Below are positions 25,701 to 35,995 of a stretch of DNA of 64,000 bases, one piece after another (positions within the stretch are counted from its first letter, which is position 1; each line of letters starts with the position of its first letter). The position numbers were made by a program, and so were the translations under genes. This DNA comes from Trichostrongylus colubriformis. Taxonomy: Eukaryota; Nematoda; Chromadorea; Rhabditida; Trichostrongylidae. The notes beneath the pieces are model-generated. The model saw only the letters and a list, made by a program, of their open reading frames with translations. It was not told the DNA's origin and did not search any database. The DNA lies in NCBI GenBank assembly GCA_963978905.1, contig OZ022259.1, positions 49,928,727 through 49,992,726 of the forward strand, read 5' to 3'.

Positions 25701-26824
25701 AGCCAGTATTTGTTACGGCGAGCAATCACATAGGTTTTACTCTTTTTCTCAGCGGTAGATGAAAGGACCTACACAGACGGACGTCAATATCAAATTGCTC
25801 TCTCAAAAGACTTACTACGAATAAGTTGCAAAGATACGACTGAGGAAAAAACCAAAATTTCAAGCGACTCACCTCACATTGAAGATCCTTATTTGAGTTT
25901 CGCCCTATCATTATCCTATTCTTTGATAGTTGTTCTTGGATTAGAATGACCTTTTCCGATCCCTTGACAATGAAATAACCTCCAGGATCGTATGGGCACT
26001 CCTGAACGCGAGCCAACTCTTCCTCAGCCTGAATACAAAGTAACGATTGAACGGTGAAGTCGACAATTAATGAACGCACTTCAAAAGAAGATTAATATGG
26101 CTGACTCGATCGGATGAATAACCCATTATTTGGTAAAGATATAAAAACATTTTTTGATATGGACCTACTAGTATTGAATATAAAGGAAATACGTACTTAC
26201 CAAGTCTTTCAAGATGCATTTGCTTGATCTCAGCATTATGGGCATCCGGCCAATTGTCAAATCGCGCTTGATAACTCTCTGATTACCTCGAGTGTACTCA
26301 ACGTCGACATTAATCGGAGCAGCATAAGTCATGTCCCTCAGTCTACATTCTTGCGGAGTGATCTTGTCATGAATCTGAACAAAGACGTTAAGGGTCAACG
26401 ACCTTAGCGGTTGGACTTATAAACATGTCACCTGATTCAATCCTTCTTCACTTGAAGGTTTGCCTACTCGAATATCAAGATACCTAAAATATGACATTGA
26501 AGTAAATTCTGATTAGGTAAACGGTATTTTTCTTTCAAGTACAAAACAAAAAAAAGGTACAAACTTCAGATAGAAGTTTGGATTGGCATCACTAGTGATC
26601 TTCTGATTGGCAAGCATTATAGTCTTGATCTCCTCGTTAACGAAGTAGTCGAAGCTAACAATGTGCTGTTTCACAAGTCCACGCACCTGAGGCAATTTTT
26701 TGTTGCGAATTTAGCAATGTCGGAAGTATACGAAAGGACCCACCTTTAAAAAAGCCGGCACGAGAAGCCATTTTTCGTCGAGTGGCAAGGACTTTCTTGA
26801 TTGCAGCGTCGATAAAATGGCCAT
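19751..26824 (-). CDS. rpc-2: RNA polymerase III second-largest subunit (RPC2/POLR3B)
   Basis: Forms one jaw and part of the active site of Pol III, which makes tRNAs and 5S rRNA in the nucleus. The 28 exons start at 26824 (ATG) and end at 19751 (TAG): 26824-26744, 26686-26565, 26483-26432, 26374-26201, 26028-25873, 25768-25652, 25592-25537, 25475-25385, 25318-25221, 25164-25087, 25033-24829, 24749-24660, 24535-24458, 24309-24175, 24075-24002, 23946-23857, 23433-23289, 23224-23087, 23021-22919, 22714-22623, 22547-22424, 22368-22241, 21743-21629, 21415-21238, 21029-20957, 20848-20442, 20336-20192, 19924-19751. Total 3519 nt, 1172 residues, phases all consistent. Motifs: [39 protein letters not shown] (~746-765), [15 protein letters not shown] (~911-925), [15 protein letters not shown]. 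The zinc site CSDC...CQNC and the Pol III-type ending [20 protein letters not shown] exclude Pol I and Pol II paralogues. Confidence 0.97.
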
Positions 26825-27647
26825 GTTTGTCAGAAATACCTAAGCATTTGACAGGTATATATTTCGCGTAAAGATCTAATATACAGCTAAGCATTTGACA
26901 TGTACTTATTTCACTCATGATCTTGAATTTCAGTCTCAAAAACCCTCCAGCACCCGTTGTATATGCCTTTTCCTCATAATGCTGTGTTATGAGCAATACA
27001 CTTCGCTTCAACGAAGACCCCTAAAGCCGCCATAATTTTGGGGCCAAGCCATAGGACAGCACCAAATGCCATTGCCGACAAAAGTAACATCGATGGAAAA
27101 AGGGATCAGGGACCAAGTACTAAAACCTTTTTTTTAATAGCATTGTATTCATACTACGCCCTTTCACTACTACTGAAAAAAAAAGAAACTGAAAGACTAC
27201 ACTGCGAAGAAATCACTTTAGGGGCTTCAAACCAACCTGCACAGATCCTCAATAAATGTGGTCACCCATCAATATCTATCAGTGAAGCATGAGCATATGA
27301 TACACGGAGACAAGTATGCTGGAAAGTGATTATAGCAGGGGATGAGCTCCCACAAGAATTTGCGCGAATTCTATCCTTGTCGAACTTTATACACGATGAA
27401 GTGCGTCAGGTACAAAAAGTTCGACAATGATCAATGAACACCAAAGATGTCTGAACGTTTGTACTCGATCTCTATATTTTTGTCTGTAGATGCAGACGAC
27501 CTTTGCAAAGGTTGACTGCTTCAAAGACGCATCCCTATAAATAAGCTAAGCTCTGTCGGATTTTACGTACAAATCTGAGGTGGAAGGAGCTCCATACTTT
27601 TGAATACGAAGGGCGATATAAGCTAAACCACGCACTGAGCGCCGGGT

Positions 27648-27710
27648 TTCGTCTCCGATAAACTACGACGAAACCTACGTTTTGTCTTTCACGCAACAAC
27701 AACAACGGAA
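27648..27710. repeat. 63-bp dispersed module Q, copy 1
   Basis: TTCGTCTCCGATAAACTACG through CACGCAACAACAACAACGGAA is identical over 63 bp to 28529-28591. The flanks differ. Confidence 0.85.
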
Positions 27711-28368
27711 GGATATAGGCTTTATCGTTATACTCTGTGTCGCACGAGGTCATAAACATGACCACAAACATATAACATATGTGCATATATGCACTAATCA
27801 CATTGATGACCGTAACCATAATGTCACATGTAATATATCGGAACCATTGCGCTTTATCAATAATGGACAGAAAAAGCTGCGGAGAGCAATCCTAGCCTTA
27901 GGAGCACCACAAAAGAAAGTGTAGGCATAACAATGACCAATGAAATTGTTGAACTAAAGAGTACAGTTTGATGAATATTCAGATAGAATACACACAAGCA
28001 ATCGCTATCGAAGTAGACACGGTACCAGACGGGTCTTGCTCTCCGTTCATCTGGAACCGATCGTCCTGAACGTCCGTTGCTCCTCGGATCTAAAGTCGGC
28101 CTGCTGTCGATGGATCCTCGCTCGATCTGCCCTCAAGACAGGATGCCAGTCGAGCTGAAACGGAGAGCTTTTAACTTCGGGTAGTTTCCCAAGGATGGGC
28201 CTTTACGGGCCCATGACGTCCTATTCAATGCTTCCCATGAATTGTGCGAGCTTCGCGAGTCCATCTGAAAAACCTGAGAAATTGAAAAAGCGCCAAAGCG
28301 CGGTGTAGTAAGGTGTGCAAACTTGAACCTACTCTCAAATCCTTGTTGACGAGGGTGGGACGGTGGGA

Positions 28369-28591
28369 GTCAACGAGCTAACGAAAAACCGGAATGGGGC
28401 TATTCCTCCGAGAATACCGAGGTCAGCGCGACCGCGACGCAACCGCGTCGCTGCTGACCACCCTACCTCTCCCGTCTCACCGGGAGCCGCCTTAGAGGCG
28501 CAGGTTGCGCGAAACACAAAACACCACTTTCGTCTCCGATAAACTACGACGAAACCTACGTTTTGTCTTTCACGCAACAACAACAACGGAA
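28369..28591. repeat. Mosaic repeat: module R joined to module Q
   Basis: 28369-28530 is identical, base for base, to 33148-33309 (162 bp). 28529-28591 is identical to 27648-27710 (63 bp). The two modules abut here but occur separately elsewhere. Module R contains a strong internal hairpin (GTCAGC...GCTGAC). Read on the minus strand the junction stays open, but no protein family was recognised. It may derive from a retrotransposon. Confidence 0.75.
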
Positions 28592-28777
28592 CAAATTTAA
28601 AGCCCGGAGGGGGACGTGAGAGAAACGCAAAATGTTGAATAACGCCTTGCACTGCAGGACCCGATATACTGCAGATCCACCGATTGTAACTTACCCGTCT
28701 ACTTGAGGCTTGAATGAACCACAACCTTGCCTGGCCTAGCTTGTGAAGTGCCACAACATGATCCTATATTTCAATCG

Positions 28778-29530
28778 CTTAAAGACACCAGGAGGGGTAA
28801 TTTTGGCTTACGGTAGAACAGACGTAGTGTGGACGAGTTTGAGTGGCCGCCATTGCACAAACTCGCCAATTTGACGCCTTGGCATGGTGCCAAAAGAAGA
28901 TGGTTTTATTATAGATTTGCTTTTTCCTTTTAGTTTTTACTTTGTTCTTTGTTATATTGTTTCTAGATATACTTACGGGTCAAATAAAGTCGGGGGGGGG
29001 GGGGGGAGACGCAAAATTTTCACCCACGTCAAAGCTTCTTTCCCTTCCTAGGGTTAGGCTAAAGCAGATGAGACCTATGTTTTGACAGATGCTTTTTAAT
29101 GTGGGAGGAGGGGATATCAGTTCTAGTCTAAGCCTAGTAAGGGAAAGGAGCATCGACGTCGACGCAAAGTTGCGTCTCCCTCCGACTTTATTTGACCCTT
29201 CTGAGATTTTCAGGTATAGAAATGCACAATTAAGAAGATCTATAAGTAAACAAGTAAAATATGTCACTAGAAAACAGTAAAGAGGAAATAATTCAAAAAT
29301 AAGGTTACATCAGGCCGAAGACAAGCTTCAAAATGAACGAAGCGTGGCTCGGCCACGGAAGCTTGCAGTTCGGACGGAAGCGCGCCCCGGGGCCAAATAC
29401 CGTTTCACGGCGCGTTTTTCAACGCTGGTTTCGTTACACATTGTATCTACCGAACCCATATGTTTGTTTTCAGACGCCATTGTTTTCGTAAACGTTATTC
29501 CGCCCTTGCCCCCCTCCCGGTGCCTTTAAG
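28778..29530. mobile_element. Element D left half, disrupted by a C element
   Basis: 28778-28976 matches the left ~195 bp of element D at 11842. The match stops at ACTTAC, exactly where the C element (28977-29198) begins. The sequence beyond is not clearly element D, but a CTTTAAG-type end (GGTGCCTTTAAG) is present at 29519-29530. I read this as an insertion plus deletion or replacement. Confidence 0.6.
28977..29198. mobile_element. MITE family C, copy 1
   Basis: About 222 bp with inverted ends GGGTCAAATAAAGTCGG / CCGACTTTATTTGACCC. Internal TCAAAGCTTCTTTCCCTTCC is mirrored by GGGAAAGGAGCATCGACGTC. A long G run (28991-29007) sits inside the left end. Confidence 0.85.
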
Positions 29531-30829
29531 CATTGTCTGCCTGCAAACAGGATGACATCAATTTAATAAATCTGTAACGCAGCTGGATCTGCTAAGGAAA
29601 ATGGACACGTCTGCTCATGGAGCCCCGCCGAATTATATAGCGACCAGTCTCGAATCTGTGTTGGGTGCTCCGTGAAACTCATAATGAACCACTAAAATGG
29701 CATCCAGTGTAGCAGGTGAGGTGACGTTGAATGAATTTGCTAAAACCAGTTGTTAGCATCCAGAAGAATGAGACTATGGGAAGCCATCGGAACTGCCAAC
29801 GTGTTTCCCTTTCTTACAAAAGCATGAAAATTCCACCGTGTGGCCAACATCACGGGTTAGGAGAAGCCCTAACATATGTCTTGTTGAGCGGCTCATTCCC
29901 AGCCTTCCACTGCTCTGCAGGAAGGAAGTCTAAAGATCCATCCATGGCATCACGAATTTTTGTGCGCTGCTGTAGTATACCACTATAAACTCACTGAAAC
30001 ACCCGAATCAACGAATGTAGTTTATCAGAACCCCTCTCTTTTGCCTAGTTTAGAATCCATAGAGTGAAATTCACTCGGCACTTCATTTTTTCATACTCGC
30101 CGTGTTGATCTGGCGCGGTTACTGAATCCCGTGACCTCCATGGACCTTCCAGTGCAAGGCATCACATAACTGTGTGCGCAAAAGCATCTTGTTGAAACGC
30201 TGAATGAATGAGCTGAAACCTCCAGGTAAGAGGCTTCAGGTTACCGAATATTTGCCCATAAACAAGAAATTCTGTTGTCAACCGGAGGCAACGCAAGAGT
30301 AATGGTACCCTCCGGTACGTTCAATGAGCGCTTGCGTGTAATAGGATAGGGCAAGACCTTTTCCTAATACTTTGAGAAGGCTCAAAACTCACCTTTTAGT
30401 TGGTGGTATTTTCCACGAACCTCATGTGGACCATTGCTTCTTGCGGAATTTTCACGAACCTCATGCGGACCATCGCATTTTTAATCGGCTTTGCGTCAGC
30501 CAAAAAACGCCTTCCTCTCGTCATCTCTGAAGAATTTTCACTACACTGATGAAAAAATAACCATTTCATGACGTGCCGTTACGTTGTTTTAAATCTGTGG
30601 AGAACTTGATGAACGTATCACGCGACAACATCAAGAAAATTATTGAACCGATTATGTGTCCTCTACCACGAATCGACGACTCTGAGTTTCTCTTAGTATG
30701 TCAGCGTATGAAAGAAGGCGAAAAACGGGACGAGTAAAATGAGTACAGATTGAGTGTTTTTAGAACAAAAGTGCTAATTAGGTTCGAGTAATAGCTAACT
30801 TGGATAGCATTGAAACTTCTGATTAAAAT

Positions 30830-31770
30830 ACAGGAACCTGCTATCCGCCCTGGGTAACGCAGGCAAAGAATCTGGTATTGCCTTCGCATAACTTTGCGGA
30901 AATGGCCCTTATGTGGCCTATATAAAGCTACTGAGCTTTAGGTCTAAACATGATGAAAAACGATAAACTTGAAGCTGTTGAATTAAGATCAAGAAATCTA
31001 TCTTCGGCTCTGAGTAACGCCGGCAATAATCCTGAAGGATTCCTCGCATAACTGTGCGGAATTGGTCGTGTGAGGCCTAGACTTAGCTTAGATTTTGAGC
31101 AACGATGAAAGACGTAATTTTAAGAACCTCTGGATCGGATCCAGGAATCTGTTTTCGGCTCTGGGTAACGCCATTCTTCGCATGACTGTGCGGAATTGGC
31201 CCTTGTGAAGCCTATATAAAGCTACTTAGCTTAGATTTAAACAACGATGAAAGACGTAATTTTGAGAACCTCTGGATCGGATCCAGGAATCTGTTTTCGG
31301 CTCTGGGTAACGCCATTCTTCGCATGACTGTGCGGAATTGGCCCTTGTGAAGCCTATATAAAGCTACTTAGCTTAGATTTAAACAACGATGAAAAACGTA
31401 ATTTTGAGAACCTCTGGATCGGATCCAGGAATCTGTTTTCGGCTCTGGGTAACGTCATTCTTCGCATGACTGTGCGGAATTGGCCCTTGTGAAGCCTATA
31501 TAAAGCTACTTAGCTTAGATTTAAACAACGATGAAAAGCGATTAACTTGAGGCCTCTGGATCAGAATCCAGGAATCTGTCTTCGGCTCAGGGTAACGCCG
31601 GAAAAAAACCTGGAGGATTGATTCTTCGCATAACTGTGCGGAATTGGACCTCGTGAGGCCTATATAAAGCTACTCAGAATCAAACAGATGAAAAACGATA
31701 AACTTGAAGTCTCTGGATCAGTATCCAGGAACCTGTACTCGGCCCTGGGTAACGCCGGCAATAATACTGA
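30830..31770. repeat. Tandem array with 142-bp period
   Basis: Four consecutive CCTCTGGATC starts fall at 31127, 31269, 31411 and 31553, exactly 142 bp apart; a longer ~157-bp unit follows near 31710 and diverged units precede from ~30830. Each unit has CTATATAAAGCTACT, AACGATGAAA, an inverted CTGGATCGGATCCAG, CGGCTCTGGGTAACGCC and CTGTGCGGAATTGG. Related words (ATAAAGCTACTGGGCTG) continue to ~32200. No coding function is evident. Confidence 0.85.
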
Positions 31771-32138
31771 TGAAGCGAAAACTGTCCCGTCTGAAGCTCG
31801 GCTTTTACTTTGAAAATACCAGAATTTGGCTGATTCCCGCATCTGCAGGCGGAACAGGTCCCACTGTGGCCGATTCCGCACTGCTGAGCTCGCTACGCGC
31901 GTGGTATGCCAAGTTGGCTCCTAAGAAGCTGAAAAGCTACCGAGCTTCCAGCCATATCCCCAATTACCAAACTTACATCCTCACATCGGTATGCCGACTG
32001 GTCCCTAAGAGGCTAAAAAGCTGCCGAGCTCTACTTAATACCTACACATAACAAACCTGACATGCTTGGCATCAGTATGCCTACCATTAACAATCCCGAC
32101 CTGCCCATCATTACATAACATGCGGAGCAGATCAGCAG

Positions 32139-32460
32139 GCACAGTGAGCGTAAACGTGCCCATGGAGCCCTTAACACATGTGCCCTAGATAAAGCTACTG
32201 GGCTGTTACTATTTGCTAACCTGAGAGTTTTGGGTATGGAGACGGCCTATTGTGTGTGTGAAACCAACAAGGGACACCACTGTTTTGATATACATCTAGC
32301 ATTTAGAAGCTCACCGATTATTGATATAAGCGCAATAGAATATACCCATGAAGCTATAGAGCTTCTGACTTATACATGTTTATTTTACTGAATGTTAATG
32401 CGTGAGCATTAACGGGTAATTGGCACAGTGAGCGTAAACGTGCCGATGGAGCCCTTAACA
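32139..32460. repeat. Direct repeat pair after the array
   Basis: GGCACAGTGAGCGTAAACGT followed by GCC(C/G)ATGGAGCCCTTAACA occurs at about 32139 and again at 32422, with about 240 bp of unrelated sequence between. It probably belongs to the same decayed repeat domain as the 142-bp array. Confidence 0.6.
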
Positions 32461-33147
32461 TGCCCACACATGGCATATGTTAATGACCATTGTGAGAAAG
32501 CTACCTGAAATGGCCACCGTGAATGTTATATGCTGGCATAAGCATAGATTTTTGTGCATGCCCTGTTGCACCGAAACAAGTAACTTGGAGAATTATACTT
32601 GTGTAAATCCCACTACTCTTGCGTAACTGAAAACCAATGGCAGGCGTTAGCTAGCCGCAATCCTATTGCTTGCGTAGCGAGGATTGCGAAATAAGGCATG
32701 AAATTGCGAAAGAGCACATAAATGCGAAACGAACGACCATTTGGAAGATGCCTTGATTATATTGGCCAGCAAAGCAACCATTGACATAACTATTAACAGA
32801 ACCTATTGTTGTTACGTGAACTTGTGCGAGGACAAGAGCAGTAATAGCATTACAAGAAATGGCAGAAAGAGCCAAAAGGATTAGCACAGCCACTGCAAAA
32901 CTAGGATGTGGCTGTAGTTGTCAGAAGCTACTTTCAAAACTGTAGCCTCAGCCAGTAAAGAGGAATGCTTTCGCATTTCTACTTAAGCCCTCCTAGTATG
33001 ACCAATGCAGAGCATTGCGAACTAAACGGGAAACTCACTGAATGATGTACACAATATGCGGATCACCATTGAAATACATGACACTTTGTGAATGTCTGGA
33101 AATAACGTGAAAACAACATTCCTACTAATAAACGTGCGACACAACCT

Positions 33148-33309
33148 GTCAACGAGCTAACGAAAAACCGGAATGGGGCTATTCCTCCGAGAATACCGAG
33201 GTCAGCGCGACCGCGACGCAACCGCGTCGCTGCTGACCACCCTACCTCTCCCGTCTCACCGGGAGCCGCCTTAGAGGCGCAGGTTGCGCGAAACACAAAA
33301 CACCACTTT
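33148..33309. repeat. 162-bp dispersed module R, copy 2
   Basis: An exact copy, same orientation, of 28369-28530. Here it is followed by TTCTTCGGCAACACGC instead of module Q. The identity implies a recent duplication or strong constraint. Confidence 0.85.
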
Positions 33310-33828
33310 TTCTTCGGCAACACGCGGGGTCAGACACCAGACAGGTCAGAGTACGCGACGCCAAAGCTCCCTCTCTGAAAAGGCTCAGGCAAATCCGAGA
33401 GACCCAGGCGGCGAAGGATGACATAGACGCAGGGTTACGCAATCACGGCCGGCGAACAGTGCGTGCATCAGCTGCGATCTACGAAGGGCTGCAATTAGCG
33501 GCGTAAAATACCATGTTAGCTAGGTATTGCAGACAAATGTTTTGCAGTACCGTATCAGACTCTTCCGAAGCGTGGCTGGCATTTCAAGCTGCATAGCTGA
33601 TGACCGCCCCTGTTCGATTTACTTCGTTCAGGTACTGTATTTCACTTCCGAATCGGAGAAGAGTGAAGGTGACGCAATCCGTTCCAAAGCGTCCGTGTTA
33701 AGTTTTCATTAGTGGGGTGGGGATATCATTAGAGGATTTAGTAAGTGGCTAGAAAACCTAGTATTCAGGGCGCAGTCGCAGTTCCGCACGCATATGAAAT
33801 CGTACCCTTCGTAAATTCAAGTGCTGAA

Positions 33829-34290
33829 TTGTCGTGTACAGTCACGAATGTGGGCGCCAACAAATGCATTCCATGACGCATGCGAATGCCTCAGCGCTAT
33901 CACAATGAATAGCAATGGCTGTTGACGTTCAGTCTTTACATGCATCACTGATAAATACTTTTCACAAAAAGCTTCCATGGTCTCTTCCTGAACAGCAATA
34001 AACTCACGCACTAATTTCTCTTTTTGAATCAAATAAAAAAATGTATTTTCTTTTGATTCCTCATAATTCGTTATCTAATCTAGATGAGAAAAAGCTGGAA
34101 TATTAACGGGTTCGCAATTACGAATGGTATGAATTACCTGATTGTACTTGCAATGTACCAACACAACTTGGTCATTCACATCAAACCTATTAATAATTTC
34201 GCGCTCTACCGCAGTATTACCAACGCGAACCTTTAATAGTCTCGATCGATCAATGCGGTCTGTGTCATCGGAGGAAAGCGATGTCGTGAC
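33829..34290 (-). pseudogene. Possible exon remnants, unknown protein
   Basis: On the minus strand, ~34290-34138 is open as a peptide containing LLKVRVGNTAVEREIINRFD and VVLVHCKYNQ, ending at a GTAATT donor-like site. About 34020-33829 is open again (KLVREFIAVQEETMEAF, then a stop). I recognise no family. An upstream stop and a weak acceptor suggest a broken gene or transposon fragment rather than a working locus. Confidence 0.3.
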
Positions 34291-34392
34291 TGATATTCAT
34301 CTCCTTTGTTGGGTGTCCTTGAGTTGACCATATAGCCTCTCGTTCCGTTCGATTTATGTTAAGATTCGTGTTAGGATTTAAATGTGATCTTT

Positions 34393-34625
34393 GGGTCAAA
34401 TAAAGTCGGGGGGGGGGGGGGGAGACGCAACTTTGCGTCAGGTTTTCACCAACGTCAAAGCTTCTTTCCTTCCCTAGGCTTAGGCTAAAGCAGATGAGGC
34501 CTATGTTTTGAGAGATGCTTTTTCATGTGGAAGGAGTGAATACCAATTTTAGCCTAAGTTTAGGGAGGGAAAGGAGCTTCGACGTTGACGCAAAGTTGCG
34601 TCTCCCCTCTGACTTTATTTGACCC
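34393..34625. mobile_element. MITE family C, copy 2
   Basis: GGGTCAAATAAAGTCGG to GACTTTATTTGACCC, 233 bp, with a G run and the CTAGGCTTAGGCTAAA core shared with copies at 28977 and 35238. Confidence 0.85.
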
Positions 34626-35237
34626 TGATCTTTTGATAAGGATCACGCTTCCTTTTTCAAACATTTTTTTTTCAGGGGGGGGAGGCGAATTCACGTATTA
34701 TGTTGCATGTTGCAAGCTCGCTTAAACTTAATAACGTGTAAAGGGCGCTCCCATGACTTGGTCCTTACAGCAGATAATGGCGTAAGGTTTTCTATGTAGA
34801 AGGAGGGGAATATGATTTTGGCGTGAACCTAGGGAGCGGAAGCAGCTTCGACTTCGATTACTTCGATGTGCAAAATGTAAAAAGACCTTTCTTAGTGAAA
34901 GCTCGTCTAGCGGCTCGTCTAGAGCGCCTTTTGCTCTCCAGGCTTAGGCTAAAATCCATATCCTTGCCAGTTTGTCGTGACTTCATGTGTTTGTGAGCAA
35001 TGGTGCGCTAATCGTTATCACTGAGTCATAGAACGTGAAATTCTTTCTCCCCCTGACCCATAATGACAGCAGTTTGATTATTAAGGCCGAAATGGCATAA
35101 CCACTCCCGAGGTTTACCTCGTGAAAACGTCTCTTTGACCCTGTGAAAATGTGTGGTCTGTCTTTTTTTTGAAATTTGTCCTTGTATAATCTGTTCGTTT
35201 AGGCGCATTGATATAAAGTACATACATCAATCCTCTC

Positions 35238-35461
35238 GGGTCAAATAAAGTCGGTGGGGAAATGCAATTTTGCGTCGACGTTTCACCTACGTCAAAGCTT
35301 CTTTCCCTCCCTAGGCTTAGGTTAAAGCAGATGAAACCTATGCTCTGACAGATGCTTTTTCATGTAGAAGAAGGGGATATCAATTTTAGCCCAAGCCTAG
35401 GGAGGGAAAGGAGCTTTGACGTCGACGCAATGTTGCGTCTCCCCCCGACTTTATTTGACCC
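35238..35461. mobile_element. MITE family C, copy 3
   Basis: Same ends as the 28977 copy, 224 bp. The G run is reduced here (GTCGGTGGGGAAATG). It lies ~530 bp upstream of the mlc-4 start, within its likely 5' regulatory region. Confidence 0.85.
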
Positions 35462-35995
35462 ATCCTCTCTAAGAAACATCTTTATAGAAACAAACATCAT
35501 ATTTGCTGCTATATTGTTGGAGAGGGTTACTCATTGCCGTGCTGCCGTCCCTTGATACCGTTCTGCGATCATCAGTTTCGATACTTCACAGGCAGTAACT
35601 TACCCTCACCTCAAGGGTAGGGATTTCCTCGTAATCGTCCTCCAGGGACAAACTAAGGCATAGCTGAGGAGCAGAACGGTTACTTGTAAAACAGGTGCAG
35701 ATCACCGGTGCATAAAGGGGTTTCTGGCATGTGAGAACTTCTGAAATGAGAACCAAATCTCGCTTCTAAACATTTATTGTTATCGCACAGCATGCTTTGA
35801 AGTGAGTGATGTTATATTCATCTCCAATAGCGAATTTCTATGCCTTTGAAACTCGAGTAGGGCATCTATACTTTGTGTAGTAATTTTCAAGGGTCGAATG
35901 CATGACCTATTTTCGTCAGTTACCTCGTTTCGATCTGGATGGATCTGATTAACCTACTTCACAAACATAATGAGAAAAGCTATTACAGGTAAGAA

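Larger units (their letters stand above)
26825..35995. other. 9 kb repeat-rich intergenic region
   Basis: Lies between the divergently placed rpc-2 (minus) and mlc-4 (plus), so both promoters should be at its two ends. Named contents are listed separately: mosaic modules, element D/C nest, 142-bp array, three C elements and possible minus-strand exon remnants near 33.8-34.3 kb. No intact gene was recognised. Confidence 0.6.

Noticed and set aside
19751..26824. Identification as Pol II (RPB2) or Pol I (RPA2) second-largest subunit
   Set aside because: The ending [20 protein letters not shown], the short C-terminal zinc segment and [22 protein letters not shown] are Pol III-type; the overall match is to POLR3B throughout.
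30830..31770. 142-bp array as a CRISPR array or 5S rRNA cluster
   Set aside because: There is no repeat-spacer alternation (the whole unit is conserved), the genome is eukaryotic, and the unit does not resemble nematode 5S rRNA.
34393..35461. CTAGGCTTAGGC words as telomeric (TTAGGC) repeats
   Set aside because: They are single internal words of MITE family C, mirrored inside the same element, not tandem arrays.
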